A program made the position numbers and the translations under genes. The notes beneath the pieces were generated by a model, which was given only the letters and a program-made list of their open reading frames with translations, did not search any database and was not told where the DNA came from. Shown in pieces: positions 17,205 through 24,752 of a stretch of DNA of 64,000 nt. Where the stretch lies: contig CAOKFD010000002.1 of assembly GCA_948467645.1 (NCBI GenBank), positions 1 through 64,000 on the forward strand, in the 5' to 3' direction. This stretch comes from Fimadaptatus sp948467645 (GTDB lineage Bacteria; Bacillota; Clostridia; Christensenellales; Aristaeellaceae). Position 1 is the stretch's first letter. Every line of letters starts with the position of its first letter.

Positions 17205-18686
17205 ATGATGAACATACCTGAGGTAAAGCTGGGCATAGTGGCCGTCAGCCGCGACTGCTTCCCGATTGACCTGAGCCAGCGCCGCCGTCACGCCGTAGTT
17301 GAGGCGTTCCGCAAGGCGGGCGGCGAAATAGTCGAGATCCAGACCACCGTGGAAAACGAGCACGACGCTGCGGGCGCTTTGGAAGAGCTTAAGCAAAACG
17401 GCGTAAACGCGCTGGTAATGTACCTGGGCAATTTCGGCCCCGAGACTCCCGAAACGCTGGTCGCGCAGCACTTTGACGGCCCGGTGATGTTCGTGGCCGC
17501 CGCCGAGGAGACCGGCAAGGATTTGTTCAACGGCCGCGGCGACGCGTATTGCGGTATGCTCAACGCATCCTACAACCTCAAGCTGCGCGGCGTAAACGCC
17601 TATATCCCCGAATATCCGGTGGGCACGGCAAACGAGGTCGCCGCGATGATCGCCGAGTTCATGCCGGTTGCGCACGTGGTACTGGGCGTAAAGGCGCTCA
17701 AGATCATAGCGTTCGGCCCGCGCCCCAACGACTTTGTGGCGTGCAACGCCCCCATAAAGGCGCTGTACGACATAGGCGTGGCAATCGAGGAAAACTCCGA
17801 GCTGGACCTGCTGGTCGAGTACAACAAGCACGCGGGCGACAAGCGCATACCCGAAATAATAGCCGACATGGAGCGCGAACTGGGCGAGGGCAACAAAATG
17901 CCCGGCATACTGCCGCGTCTTGCGCAGTATGAAGCCACGCTGCTCGACATCGCCGAAAGCCACAAGGGCATGAGCAAGTACGTCGCGTTCGCCAACAAGT
18001 GCTGGCCCGCATTCCAGACCGAGTTCAAGTTCGTGCCCTGCTACGTCAACAGCCGCCTGGCTTCCCGCCTGATGCCCGTGTCGTGCGAGGTCGATATTTA
18101 CGGCGCGCTGAGCGAATACATCTGCGCCTGCGCCACCGGCATCGCGCCCACGCTGCTGGACATCAACAACTCCGTACCGCGCGACATTTACGACGAGGGC
18201 ATACGCGGCACGTTCGAGTACCGTCAGAGCGAGACCTTCATGGGCTTCCACTGCGGCAACACCCCGGCCTGTCATCTGATCAACCCCACGATGAAGTATC
18301 AGCTGATAATGAAGCGTTCGCTCGAGCCCGACTCCGAGCCGGACATCACTCGCGGCACGCTGGACGGCCGCATCAAGCCCGGCAACATCACCTTCTTCCG
18401 CCTGCAGAGCGCGGCCGATACCACGCTGCACTCCTATGTGGCGCAGGGCGAGATACTGCCGGTCGATACCAAATCCTTCGGCGGCATAGGCATTTTCGGC
18501 ATACCCGAAATGGACCGCTTCTACCGCCATGTGCTTATCGCAAAGAACTATCCGCATCACGGCGCGGTAGCGTTCGGCAAGGTCGGCAAGGCCCTGTTCA
18601 GCGCGATGAAGCTGTTGGGCGTGGAGGACGTTGCGTTCAACCAGCCGCGCGGGATGCTGTATAAGGACGAAAATCCCTTTGCATAA
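17205..18686 (+). CDS. L-fucose/L-arabinose isomerase family protein
   Basis: 493 residues, close to the length of L-arabinose isomerases (about 500). KLGIVAVSRDCFPIDLSQ opens a substrate-side domain; NGVNALVMYLGNFGPETP and VMFVAAAEETG resemble the first Rossmann-like domain, and the late GKVGKALFSAMKLLGVED lies near the usual C-terminus. The family interconverts aldoses and ketoses (fucose/fuculose, arabinose/ribulose) using a divalent metal in the cytoplasm. The start ATG has GGAGG at 9 nt; the frame is open upstream without a comparable site. A second ATG directly follows. It is transcribed alone, not with the three sugar transporters. The precise sugar is inferred only from family membership. 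Confidence 0.78.
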   Translation: MMNIPEVKLGIVAVSRDCFPIDLSQRRRHAVVEAFRKAGGEIVEIQTTVENEHDAAGALEELKQNGVNALVMYLGNFGPETPETLVAQHFDGPVMFVAAAEETGKDLFNGRGDAYCGMLNASYNLKLRGVNAYIPEYPVGTANEVAAMIAEFMPVAHVVLGVKALKIIAFGPRPNDFVACNAPIKALYDIGVAIEENSELDLLVEYNKHAGDKRIPEIIADMERELGEGNKMPGILPRLAQYEATLLDIAESHKGMSKYVAFANKCWPAFQTEFKFVPCYVNSRLASRLMPVSCEVDIYGALSEYICACATGIAPTLLDINNSVPRDIYDEGIRGTFEYRQSETFMGFHCGNTPACHLINPTMKYQLIMKRSLEPDSEPDITRGTLDGRIKPGNITFFRLQSAADTTLHSYVAQGEILPVDTKSFGGIGIFGIPEMDRFYRHVLIAKNYPHHGAVAFGKVGKALFSAMKLLGVEDVAFNQPRGMLYKDENPFA

Positions 18687-18690
18687 TACC

Positions 18691-18850
18691 GGAGTATGTC
18701 TCAAAAAGGGATAACGCAGGTTCGAGTGGTTTTTCGTCAGTTAAAGTAAGAGGCCCGGAGGCTTTGCAGAGCCAAGTCGAGGGCTGACGACTCAGAAATG
18801 GCGGGGCTGCGCCCGAAATTGCGGATCAGGGAATTTTTGAGACGCACTCC
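18691..18850. mobile_element. 160-bp non-coding element with terminal inverted repeats (MITE-like)
   Basis: Ends are 17-nt imperfect inverted repeats (18691-18707 and 18834-18850; 15 of 17 matching, core GTCTCAAAAA/TTTTTGAGAC). The interior is GC-rich and self-complementary: TCGTCAG (18734-18740) pairs with CTGACGA (18784-18790), and small hairpins lie inside and beside it. No open frame of note. No clear target-site duplication is seen. A 15-nt copy of the right end occurs alone at 22846-22860. Alternatives are a structured RNA or a large terminator-like palindrome. Confidence 0.55.
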
Positions 18851-18916
18851 AAATAGCCTATATTCGGCGGCGGGCGCGATCAGTCCCGCCGCCGTCTGCA
18901 TTGGAGATGTTGATAA

Positions 18917-19594
18917 ATGATAGATCGCGTTGGAATAAAGCAGACGGCGCGCGATTTGTTCAAGCGCTCCTACTGGCCGTGCGTAGCGGCTTACCTCCTT
19001 TTCGGAATGATATCCAGCCTGCTGTGCGACGGATGCATGTATTTTCAGTTCGGGCCGTGGGCGTTTGAGTCGATGTACATGCTGCCGTGGGCCGGGATTA
19101 TATCGTTTCTGGTTATGCCGGTCCTGTACGTGGGCGTGAGCTACTTTTTCATACGCATAGCGCGCGGCGACGACGTTACTATAAGCGATATGTTCTCGAG
19201 CAGCTTCGCCAATTTCGGCCGCAATCTGGGCGGTATGCTTTGGTACGCGCTGTGGGTCGCGATATGGTCGTGCGTATTTGTCATACCCGGCGTATACAAG
19301 GCGATACGCTACTCGCTGACGCCCTACATACTCGCCGAATACCCCGACGTTTCGGCCACAGACGCGCTTAAAATATCCAACCGCGCGACCCAAGGCCATG
19401 CGGGGGACATACTTATATTCTGGCTGAGCTTTATCGGCTGGGCGATACTGTCCGGATTCACGTTCGGGCTGCTGGAGCTGTTTTACGCAGGGCCGTACCG
19501 CTCGGCGGCGCTGGCGGAGCTGTATTCCCAGCTGATGCGCATGGCGGTCGAGCGCGGCGCGGTTGCGCCTGAAGAACTGGGGCTGCCCGAATAA
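18917..19594 (+). CDS. DUF975 family integral membrane protein
   Basis: 225 residues with about five hydrophobic segments. The N-terminal IKQTARDLFKRSYWPCVAAY, the central SYFFIRIARGDDVTISDMF and the IPGVYKAIRYSLTPYILAEY block, followed by DALKISNRATQGH, match the DUF975 family of uncharacterised bacterial membrane proteins. No enzymatic motif is visible. GGAG lies 10 nt before the ATG. It is preceded by the 160-bp inverted-repeat element, which may influence its transcription, and is closed by a 17-bp hairpin. Function unknown for the family. Confidence 0.85.
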   Translation: MIDRVGIKQTARDLFKRSYWPCVAAYLLFGMISSLLCDGCMYFQFGPWAFESMYMLPWAGIISFLVMPVLYVGVSYFFIRIARGDDVTISDMFSSSFANFGRNLGGMLWYALWVAIWSCVFVIPGVYKAIRYSLTPYILAEYPDVSATDALKISNRATQGHAGDILIFWLSFIGWAILSGFTFGLLELFYAGPYRSAALAELYSQLMRMAVERGAVAPEELGLPE

Positions 19595-19623
19595 GCGCGC
19601 ACATAGGGCGCCCGGAGCGGCAA

Positions 19624-19667
19624 AAAACATGCGGTAAAGCGCGTATTCCGGCTTTATTGCATGTTTT
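19624..19667. terminator. terminator after DUF975 gene
   Basis: A 17-bp stem (19624-19640 with 19651-19667, two G-U pairs in RNA) with A-rich and T-rich flanks; on the plus strand it ends in TTTTATT. Confidence 0.7.
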
Positions 19668-19758
19668 ATTGCGCGTGCGCACACCGTCCCTTAACACAAC
19701 GCGTGTATAATAGGTGTCACTTATTTTTTGCGGCGCGCCGCGCCGTGGGAGGATGCTT

Positions 19759-20331
19759 ATGGAAATGCTAAAGGAGCGCATACGCAGCGAGGGTCATGTG
19801 CTAAACAGCGATGTGCTCAAGGTGGACAGCTTTTTAAATCATCAGGTCGATCCCGCGCTTATGCGCGCGATCGGCGCGGAGTTTGCGCGCATATTTGCGG
19901 GCGCGGGCATAACGCGCGTGGCTACTATAGAATCGTCCGGCATAGCTCCGGCGCTGTACACGGCCGAATACATGAACGTGCCGCTGCTGATAATGAAAAA
20001 GCGCGGCTCGCGCATACTGGACGAAGACCTTGTGCAGTGCGAGGTCAGATCCTTTACCAAGGGCAACACCTATCAGCTGACCGCGTCGCGCCATTACATA
20101 GCTCCCGGCGACCGCGTGCTTGTGATAGACGACTTTCTCGCCATGGGCGAGGCGGCGCTGGGCGCGTGCACGCTGATCGAAAGCGCGGGCGCGGCCGTAG
20201 CGGGCATAGGCGCAGTGATAGAAAAGGCGTTCCAGCCCGGCCACGACAAGCTGATAAAGCTGGGCTACAACCTGCATTCGCTGGCGCGCGTGAGCCGCAT
20301 GGAGTCTGGCCGTATTGAATTTGTGGACTAA
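19759..20331 (+). CDS. xpt: xanthine phosphoribosyltransferase
   Basis: 190 residues, matching the usual length (about 190-194). It starts MEMLKERIRSEGHVLNSDVL, has ATIESSGIAPALYTA and the PRPP-binding loop RVLVIDDFLAMGEAA, all as in bacterial Xpt. The enzyme converts xanthine and PRPP to XMP for purine salvage in the cytoplasm. Start ATG has GGGAGG upstream. TATAAT is present at 19709-19714 without a good -35 box. The guanine riboswitch often found before xpt is not recognisable here, and no xanthine permease gene follows, so it is a stand-alone gene. High confidence. Confidence 0.93.
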   Translation: MEMLKERIRSEGHVLNSDVLKVDSFLNHQVDPALMRAIGAEFARIFAGAGITRVATIESSGIAPALYTAEYMNVPLLIMKKRGSRILDEDLVQCEVRSFTKGNTYQLTASRHYIAPGDRVLVIDDFLAMGEAALGACTLIESAGAAVAGIGAVIEKAFQPGHDKLIKLGYNLHSLARVSRMESGRIEFVD

Positions 20332-20347
20332 AGCGCGATATTTATAT

Positions 20348-20372
20348 GCCGTCGGCGGTTCCCGCCGGCGGC
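20348..20372 (+). terminator. xpt: terminator of xpt
   Basis: GC-rich stem (20348-20358 with 20363-20372, loop TTCC) followed by GCTTGCTTTA, 16 nt after the stop codon. Confidence 0.6.
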
Positions 20373-20398
20373 GCTTGCTTTATACGCGCACTATGAAG

Positions 20399-20436
20399 CG
20401 CGCCGCGCAGCTTAAACGTTTGAGCCGCGCGGCGCG
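20399..20436. terminator. hairpin between convergent genes
   Basis: CGCGCCGCGC.../...GCGCGGCGCG stem followed by TTTGTT on the plus strand. Probably a second terminator for xpt; for the opposite gene no U-run follows. Confidence 0.5.
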
Positions 20437-20456
20437 TTTGTTCATTCTGTCCGCAT

Positions 20457-21626
20457 TTATTCCACGGGGAATCCGTTTACCATTTCGGCATACTCCCACG
20501 GCGCGAGCAGCGTATAGGTTATACCTGTGGACGTGTTGGCGGCGTGCAGCCTGAACGTACTGCGCGAGGAAAAGTCCTGCTCCAGCACGCACACGCTGTC
20601 GCCCAGCCAGCCGTACGGGTTGGCCATATCGCCGCCGTTTATCGCCTCCAGCATGGGTATGTCGGCATAGGAGCCGTCGCTCAGGTACAGGCGGTAGCGC
20701 TTGGAATTTGCGTCGTACAGCGGGCACGCGCCGCTGCGGCCTATCGTCATTGAGCTGAACACCTGCTCGGGGTAATTTACGACCGCGCCGGTATCCAGCA
20801 TGTACGCGCAGCTCGCGTCGCCCGACACGCTGTCAAACAGTACGCAGCTTTCGCCCGTGCCCGCATACTTCCATTCGTCGCTTGAGAGCAGCTCGTTAAG
20901 CGCCTCGGGCGTGCCGCCGGGGTTGAGCCACTCCATGTCGTTATTGACAGGCAGTATTACGTCGCCGTCGATCAGGAGCGTCACGCCGCTTGAAAGAGTC
21001 ACGTTAACGCCGTCAGCATTCACATACGCATAGGACAGCGAGTCGCGCGCCCAGATAAGGCGCGTGGGCGACGCGCCCGCAGGTGCAGCCTGCACGGTCG
21101 AGTTGGCGCTTATCAGGTACACCGCCCCGTCGGACGCGGAAAGCAGCGCCCTTTCACCGTCGGGCGATATGGCCGCGTTTATGCCGCCCTCGCCCTCGGG
21201 CAGGAAATCGCTCAGGTCGCGCGCCCACCTCAGCTCCATTATGCCGCTTTCGGGCTTTATGTCCCACACCGCCAAGTCGGGCGCGGCCAGCATCATCAGC
21301 GTCGAATCGCCCGCGAACTGTATCTGCCAGCCCTCCTGAATGGGCGCTTCGTCCTTCAGCTTCAGGTACAGCCTGCGCGCGTTTTCGTCGATCGCATACG
21401 CGGGCTGGGTCGCATCGGGCGCGTTCGTCGCGTCGGGCTGGTTGGTCGAATCGGTCTGGGCGTTATCGTCGTCCTCCATCGCCAGTCGGCCCTGATCGGC
21501 GGCCATTATGTCGCCGCCCTCCTTAACGCCGCTTATCGATCCGATTATGCCCTCGCCCAGCGCCGACGTACAGGCCAGCATCATGCACGCGCTCAGCGCC
21601 AGCGCCATTATCTTTTGGTACTTCAC
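20457..21626 (-). CDS. secreted protein, possible beta-propeller-like repeats
   Basis: About 389 residues. Signal peptide at the N-terminus (IMALALSACMMLACTSALG); LSAC and MLAC are possible but not ideal lipoboxes. A Gln/Asp/Thr/Asn-rich linker around residues 55-80 (TNQPDATNAPDATQPA) is followed by a domain with repeated short strands such as GGINAAISPDGERALLSASD and GAVYLISAN, reminiscent of WD40/PD40-like propeller blades. Start is GTG, overlapping the stop of the regulator gene by 4 nt (GTGA) with GGAGG 7 nt upstream, so the two are translationally coupled. Function unknown; pairing with a LexA-like regulator is the main clue. Confidence 0.7.
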   Translation of the reverse strand: MKYQKIMALALSACMMLACTSALGEGIIGSISGVKEGGDIMAADQGRLAMEDDDNAQTDSTNQPDATNAPDATQPAYAIDENARRLYLKLKDEAPIQEGWQIQFAGDSTLMMLAAPDLAVWDIKPESGIMELRWARDLSDFLPEGEGGINAAISPDGERALLSASDGAVYLISANSTVQAAPAGASPTRLIWARDSLSYAYVNADGVNVTLSSGVTLLIDGDVILPVNNDMEWLNPGGTPEALNELLSSDEWKYAGTGESCVLFDSVSGDASCAYMLDTGAVVNYPEQVFSSMTIGRSGACPLYDANSKRYRLYLSDGSYADIPMLEAINGGDMANPYGWLGDSVCVLEQDFSSRSTFRLHAANTSTGITYTLLAPWEYAEMVNGFPVE

Positions 21627-22345
21627 AGCGTTACCTCCATCCTTACGCACTTGCCAATGAACGCTATATCGTGATTGCCCACAGTCTGGGACTTGAATTC
21701 GCGGTCGAAGCTCTGCAGCATCACGCGATTGCCCTCCAACCGCTTAATCTTGCGCGCCATGCGCACGCCCTTTTGCTCGATTATCATTATGGAATCGTCC
21801 ACCGGCGTGGGCTGAGGTATGGTAAGCAACAGGTCACCCGCCTGCATACGGAAGCCGCGCATGGAATCGTCCGGGCAGCGGTAGTAGAACACCTTGTCGG
21901 GCTGACCGCCCTCTATGCGGCCGCCGATTACCGGCAGGAGCCTGTGCTCAATCACAACGCCGGTTTCGTCCATTATCGGCACGCGCTTCATCACGCCGCC
22001 CAGCGCGTCCAGCCATGCGTCGGACGGTGCCTTGTTTTCTTCGACGGGCTTGCCGGGGACAACGGGCTTTACCGGCTCGTACTTGTAGGGCTTGGGCGGG
22101 CGCGCGGGCGCGGCCATCGCCGCCGACGCCGCGTCCAGCTCCATGCCGAACGCGCTGGTAGCCTCCATATCGCCCAGACCCAGTACCTTGGATATTGTGC
22201 GCGCCTGCACGTCGGACAGTATACGCGTGCCGGCCTCCACGTCCAGTATTACGCTTTCGGCCAGGCCGCACTTTTTGCCCAGCTGCTTTGCGGTCATCTT
22301 CTTTTCCAGTCTTGCCTTCTTTATATTATCGCCCAAACGACTCAT
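21623..22345 (-). CDS. XRE-family regulator with LexA/S24-like C-terminal domain
   Basis: 240 residues. Residues 1-60 form an XRE helix-turn-helix (IKKARLEKKMTAKQLGKKCG...ILDVEAGT). A Pro/Lys-rich linker (80-105) leads to an S24-like domain: PVIGGRIEGGQPDK resembles the LexA cleavage loop, DDSMRGFRMQAGDLLLT supplies the Ser (S161), and KIKRLEGNRVMLQSF supplies the Lys (K201) of the Ser-Lys dyad. LexA/CI-type proteins repress until they cut themselves. Here the partner gene is secreted rather than a repair gene, so the controlled process is unclear. GGAGG precedes the ATG. TATAAT lies at 22379-22384 on the minus strand. Confidence 0.82.
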   Translation of the reverse strand: MSRLGDNIKKARLEKKMTAKQLGKKCGLAESVILDVEAGTRILSDVQARTISKVLGLGDMEATSAFGMELDAASAAMAAPARPPKPYKYEPVKPVVPGKPVEENKAPSDAWLDALGGVMKRVPIMDETGVVIEHRLLPVIGGRIEGGQPDKVFYYRCPDDSMRGFRMQAGDLLLTIPQPTPVDDSIMIIEQKGVRMARKIKRLEGNRVMLQSFDREFKSQTVGNHDIAFIGKCVRMEVTL

Positions 22346-22549
22346 TGCATGTTTCCTCCAATGAATTTATTGGAATTATTATAATACAACGCGCGCGATA
22401 TGGCAAGCGGCCAAAGTGCGGCTCGGCTGCCTGCGCACAGGCATAACGTCTACTATGCACTTCATCCTGCATTCTGCGATGTATATGAGCCAAAAACTAT
22501 ACATTGCTTACAAAGTTTAGCTTTGGCTAATTTTATTTTATATAAGCCA

Positions 22550-22578
22550 TTGATTTTAAGTCTCGTTTGCGTTATACT
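22550..22578 (+). promoter_or_regulatory. promoter of small peptide gene
   Basis: TTGATT (22550-22555), 17-nt spacer, TATACT (22573-22578), 40 nt before the start codon. The rest of 22346-22617 is AT-richer than its surroundings and holds no other gene. Confidence 0.65.
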
Positions 22579-22617
22579 ACTATTCGCATTAACAAATAGA
22601 GGAAGGAGGCGTACAGA

Positions 22618-22788
22618 ATGTTCAACACCTTGGCAAATGCAGTTCAGAGCAATAACGACATGCGTGTAGTGGTGGATTTTGCAAATTCGTTTACGTGCAG
22701 CATCATTAACGCAATAAATAGCTCTGTCGCAGGGTATAATTCTGCTCATTTTTCTGTATGTGTCTCCGCCGCCGAATCGCAACCATAA
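22618..22788 (+). CDS. 56-residue peptide, unrecognised
   Basis: A short gene with a full set of signals: promoter, AGGAAGGAGG 8 nt before the ATG, stop TAA and a rho-independent terminator 19 nt later. The peptide starts MFNTLANAVQSNNDMRVVV, contains DFANSFTCSIINAINSS and ends FSVCVSAAESQP. It is mildly hydrophobic in the middle, has two Cys and few charges, and no clear signal peptide or double-Gly leader. The base composition is more AT-rich than the neighbours. It lies 130 nt upstream of a heterodimeric ABC exporter that has no visible promoter of its own. It may be an exported or regulatory peptide; both are guesses. Confidence 0.55.
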   Translation: MFNTLANAVQSNNDMRVVVDFANSFTCSIINAINSSVAGYNSAHFSVCVSAAESQP

Positions 22789-22806
22789 GATTAATTTGCG
22801 CATTCC

Positions 22807-22839
22807 GGCCGCTGAGCACATCGCTTAGCGGCCTTTTTG
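22807..22839 (+). terminator. terminator of small peptide gene
   Basis: A 10-bp stem (22807-22816 with 22824-22833, one G-U) followed by TTTTTG. Confidence 0.85.
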
Positions 22840-22845
22840 TATGCC

Positions 22846-22860
22846 TTTGAGACGCACTCC
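22846..22860. repeat. solo copy of the right end of the 160-bp element
   Basis: TTTGAGACGCACTCC is identical to 18836-18850. No opposite end is found within several hundred bases, so this is a remnant or a short shared motif between the peptide terminator and the ABC gene. Confidence 0.5.
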
Positions 22861-22917
22861 GGGCATATGACGAGGCCGCGGCACGACCGCCCGCCCCGCG
22901 CGGGCAATGGGGGTAAT

Positions 22918-24726
22918 ATGCATTCCAAGAGACTGAAACTCTGCCTTGAATTCATGAAAGGCACGCGCCTCAAGTACATCGGATCTATACTGACGGTAGT
23001 AATCGCCGTTGCGGTTGCGTTTATCAGCCCGCTGCTGCTGAGCGAGATCATAGACTCGGTAATCGGCACGACCAAGCCGCTCAGCCTGCCCGGGCCGATA
23101 CAGGGCTGGCTGGACGCGCGCGGCGGGCGCGATTTTCTGGTCAACAACATGTGGATAGTGGCGCTGGTGCTGGTGGGCATAAACGTGCTCAACGGCCTGG
23201 TCATGTTCCTGCGCGGCAAATGGACGGCGCAGGCCAGCGAGTCCATCGCCGAAAAGATGCGCAACCGTCTGTACCGGCATTTGCAGACGCTGCCCTATGA
23301 CTATCACGTAAAGGCCGCGACCGGCGACCTGATACAGCGCTGCACATCTGACGTGGAAACCGTGCGCCGATTCCTGTCCGGACAATTGGTCGAGATATTC
23401 CGCGCCGTGTTCATGCTGGTTATCGCGCTGGTTATAATGCTGAACATGAACGTCAAGATGACGCTGGTGTCGCTGATGCTGGTGCCGATACTGTTTTTGT
23501 ACGGCATGGTGTTCTTTAAGCTGACTATGAAGCGCTTCCGCGAGACCGACGAGGCCGAGGGCCGCATGAGCGCCGTGCTGCAGGAAAACCTGACCGGCGT
23601 GCGCGTGGTTCGCGCGTTCGGCCGCGAAAAGTACGAGGTTGAAAAGTTCGACAAGGTGAACGACAACTTCCGCAATCTGGCGGCGCATCAGGCCAACCTG
23701 CTGGCGTACTACTGGTCGATAAGCGACCTGCTGACCATGATGCAGACCGCTATCTCGCTGATATACGGCGTAATACTGGCCGCGCGCGGCGAGATCTCGG
23801 TGGGCGATCTGCTGGTGTTTACCAGCTATGTCGGCCAGCTGCTCTGGCCGGTACGTCAGCTGGGTCGAATACTGTCCGACATGGGCAAGTCGTTCGTGGC
23901 GCTGGATCGTATCGACGAAATACTTTGCCAGAAGAGCGAGGCGAATTCCCCCGCCATGCTGCATCCGTCGCTGGCGGGCGACATCGTGTTCGATCACGTC
24001 GACTTCGGTTACGAGCGCGATAAGCCCGTTCTGCAGGACATCAGCCTTACCGTACCGCACGGCTCCACCGTTGCGATACTGGGCGCGACCGGTTCGGGCA
24101 AGTCCACGCTGGTTCAGCTTATGCAGCGCCTGTACGACTGCACCGGCGGCCGAATCACGATCGGCGGCGTGGACATTCGCGACATGGACAAGAACTGGCT
24201 GCGCTCGCGCGTGGGGCTTATTTTGCAGGAGCCGTTCCTGTACTCCCGCACGATCGAGAGTAACTTAGGCATAGCCAAGCCCGACGTAACGTTTGAGGAA
24301 GTGCGCGACGCCGCGCGAACCGCATGCGCGGACGACTTCATAACCGAATTTGAAAACGGATATGCGACACTGGTCGGCGAGCGCGGCGTAACGCTGTCGG
24401 GCGGTCAGAAGCAGCGCATAGCCATCGCGCGCACGCTGTGCAAAGAAAACGACATACTGATATTCGACGACTCGCTCAGCGCGGTCGATACCGAAACCGA
24501 CGCGGCCATACGCGAAGCGCTGAATGCACGTCAGGCAGACATAACCACCTTCATCATATCCCACCGCATAACCACGCTGTCGCAGGCCGACATGATAGTC
24601 GTACTCGACCACGGCCGCATAATCCAGCGCGGTACGCACGACGAGCTGATACATCAGGAGGGTCTGTACAAGCGCATAAACGCCATACAGAACTCGCTCG
24701 AGGACGAACTGGAAGCTATCAGCTGA
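22918..24726 (+). CDS. ABC exporter half-transporter, degenerate catalytic site subunit
   Basis: 602 residues: an N-terminal six-helix exporter domain (about 1-320) and a C-terminal ATPase domain. Walker A GATGSGKST near residue 387, signature LSGGQKQRIAIA near 493, Walker B ILIFDDSLSAVD near 514 with Asp in place of the catalytic Glu, and H-loop ISHR. This substitution is the mark of the non-catalytic-site subunit of heterodimeric exporters (BmrC/YheI, TM287 type), which export drugs, lipids or peptides. Start ATG has GGGGG upstream. It is followed after 26 nt by the partner subunit. Substrate unknown. Confidence 0.92.
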   Translation: MHSKRLKLCLEFMKGTRLKYIGSILTVVIAVAVAFISPLLLSEIIDSVIGTTKPLSLPGPIQGWLDARGGRDFLVNNMWIVALVLVGINVLNGLVMFLRGKWTAQASESIAEKMRNRLYRHLQTLPYDYHVKAATGDLIQRCTSDVETVRRFLSGQLVEIFRAVFMLVIALVIMLNMNVKMTLVSLMLVPILFLYGMVFFKLTMKRFRETDEAEGRMSAVLQENLTGVRVVRAFGREKYEVEKFDKVNDNFRNLAAHQANLLAYYWSISDLLTMMQTAISLIYGVILAARGEISVGDLLVFTSYVGQLLWPVRQLGRILSDMGKSFVALDRIDEILCQKSEANSPAMLHPSLAGDIVFDHVDFGYERDKPVLQDISLTVPHGSTVAILGATGSGKSTLVQLMQRLYDCTGGRITIGGVDIRDMDKNWLRSRVGLILQEPFLYSRTIESNLGIAKPDVTFEEVRDAARTACADDFITEFENGYATLVGERGVTLSGGQKQRIAIARTLCKENDILIFDDSLSAVDTETDAAIREALNARQADITTFIISHRITTLSQADMIVVLDHGRIIQRGTHDELIHQEGLYKRINAIQNSLEDELEAIS

Positions 24727-24752
24727 TAATATAAGAAAGGAAGTGATTAGCC

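Noticed and set aside
19595..19758. Guanine riboswitch upstream of xpt
   Set aside because: The leader after the -10 box is only about 45 nt and lacks the conserved three-way junction sequence, so there is no room for one.
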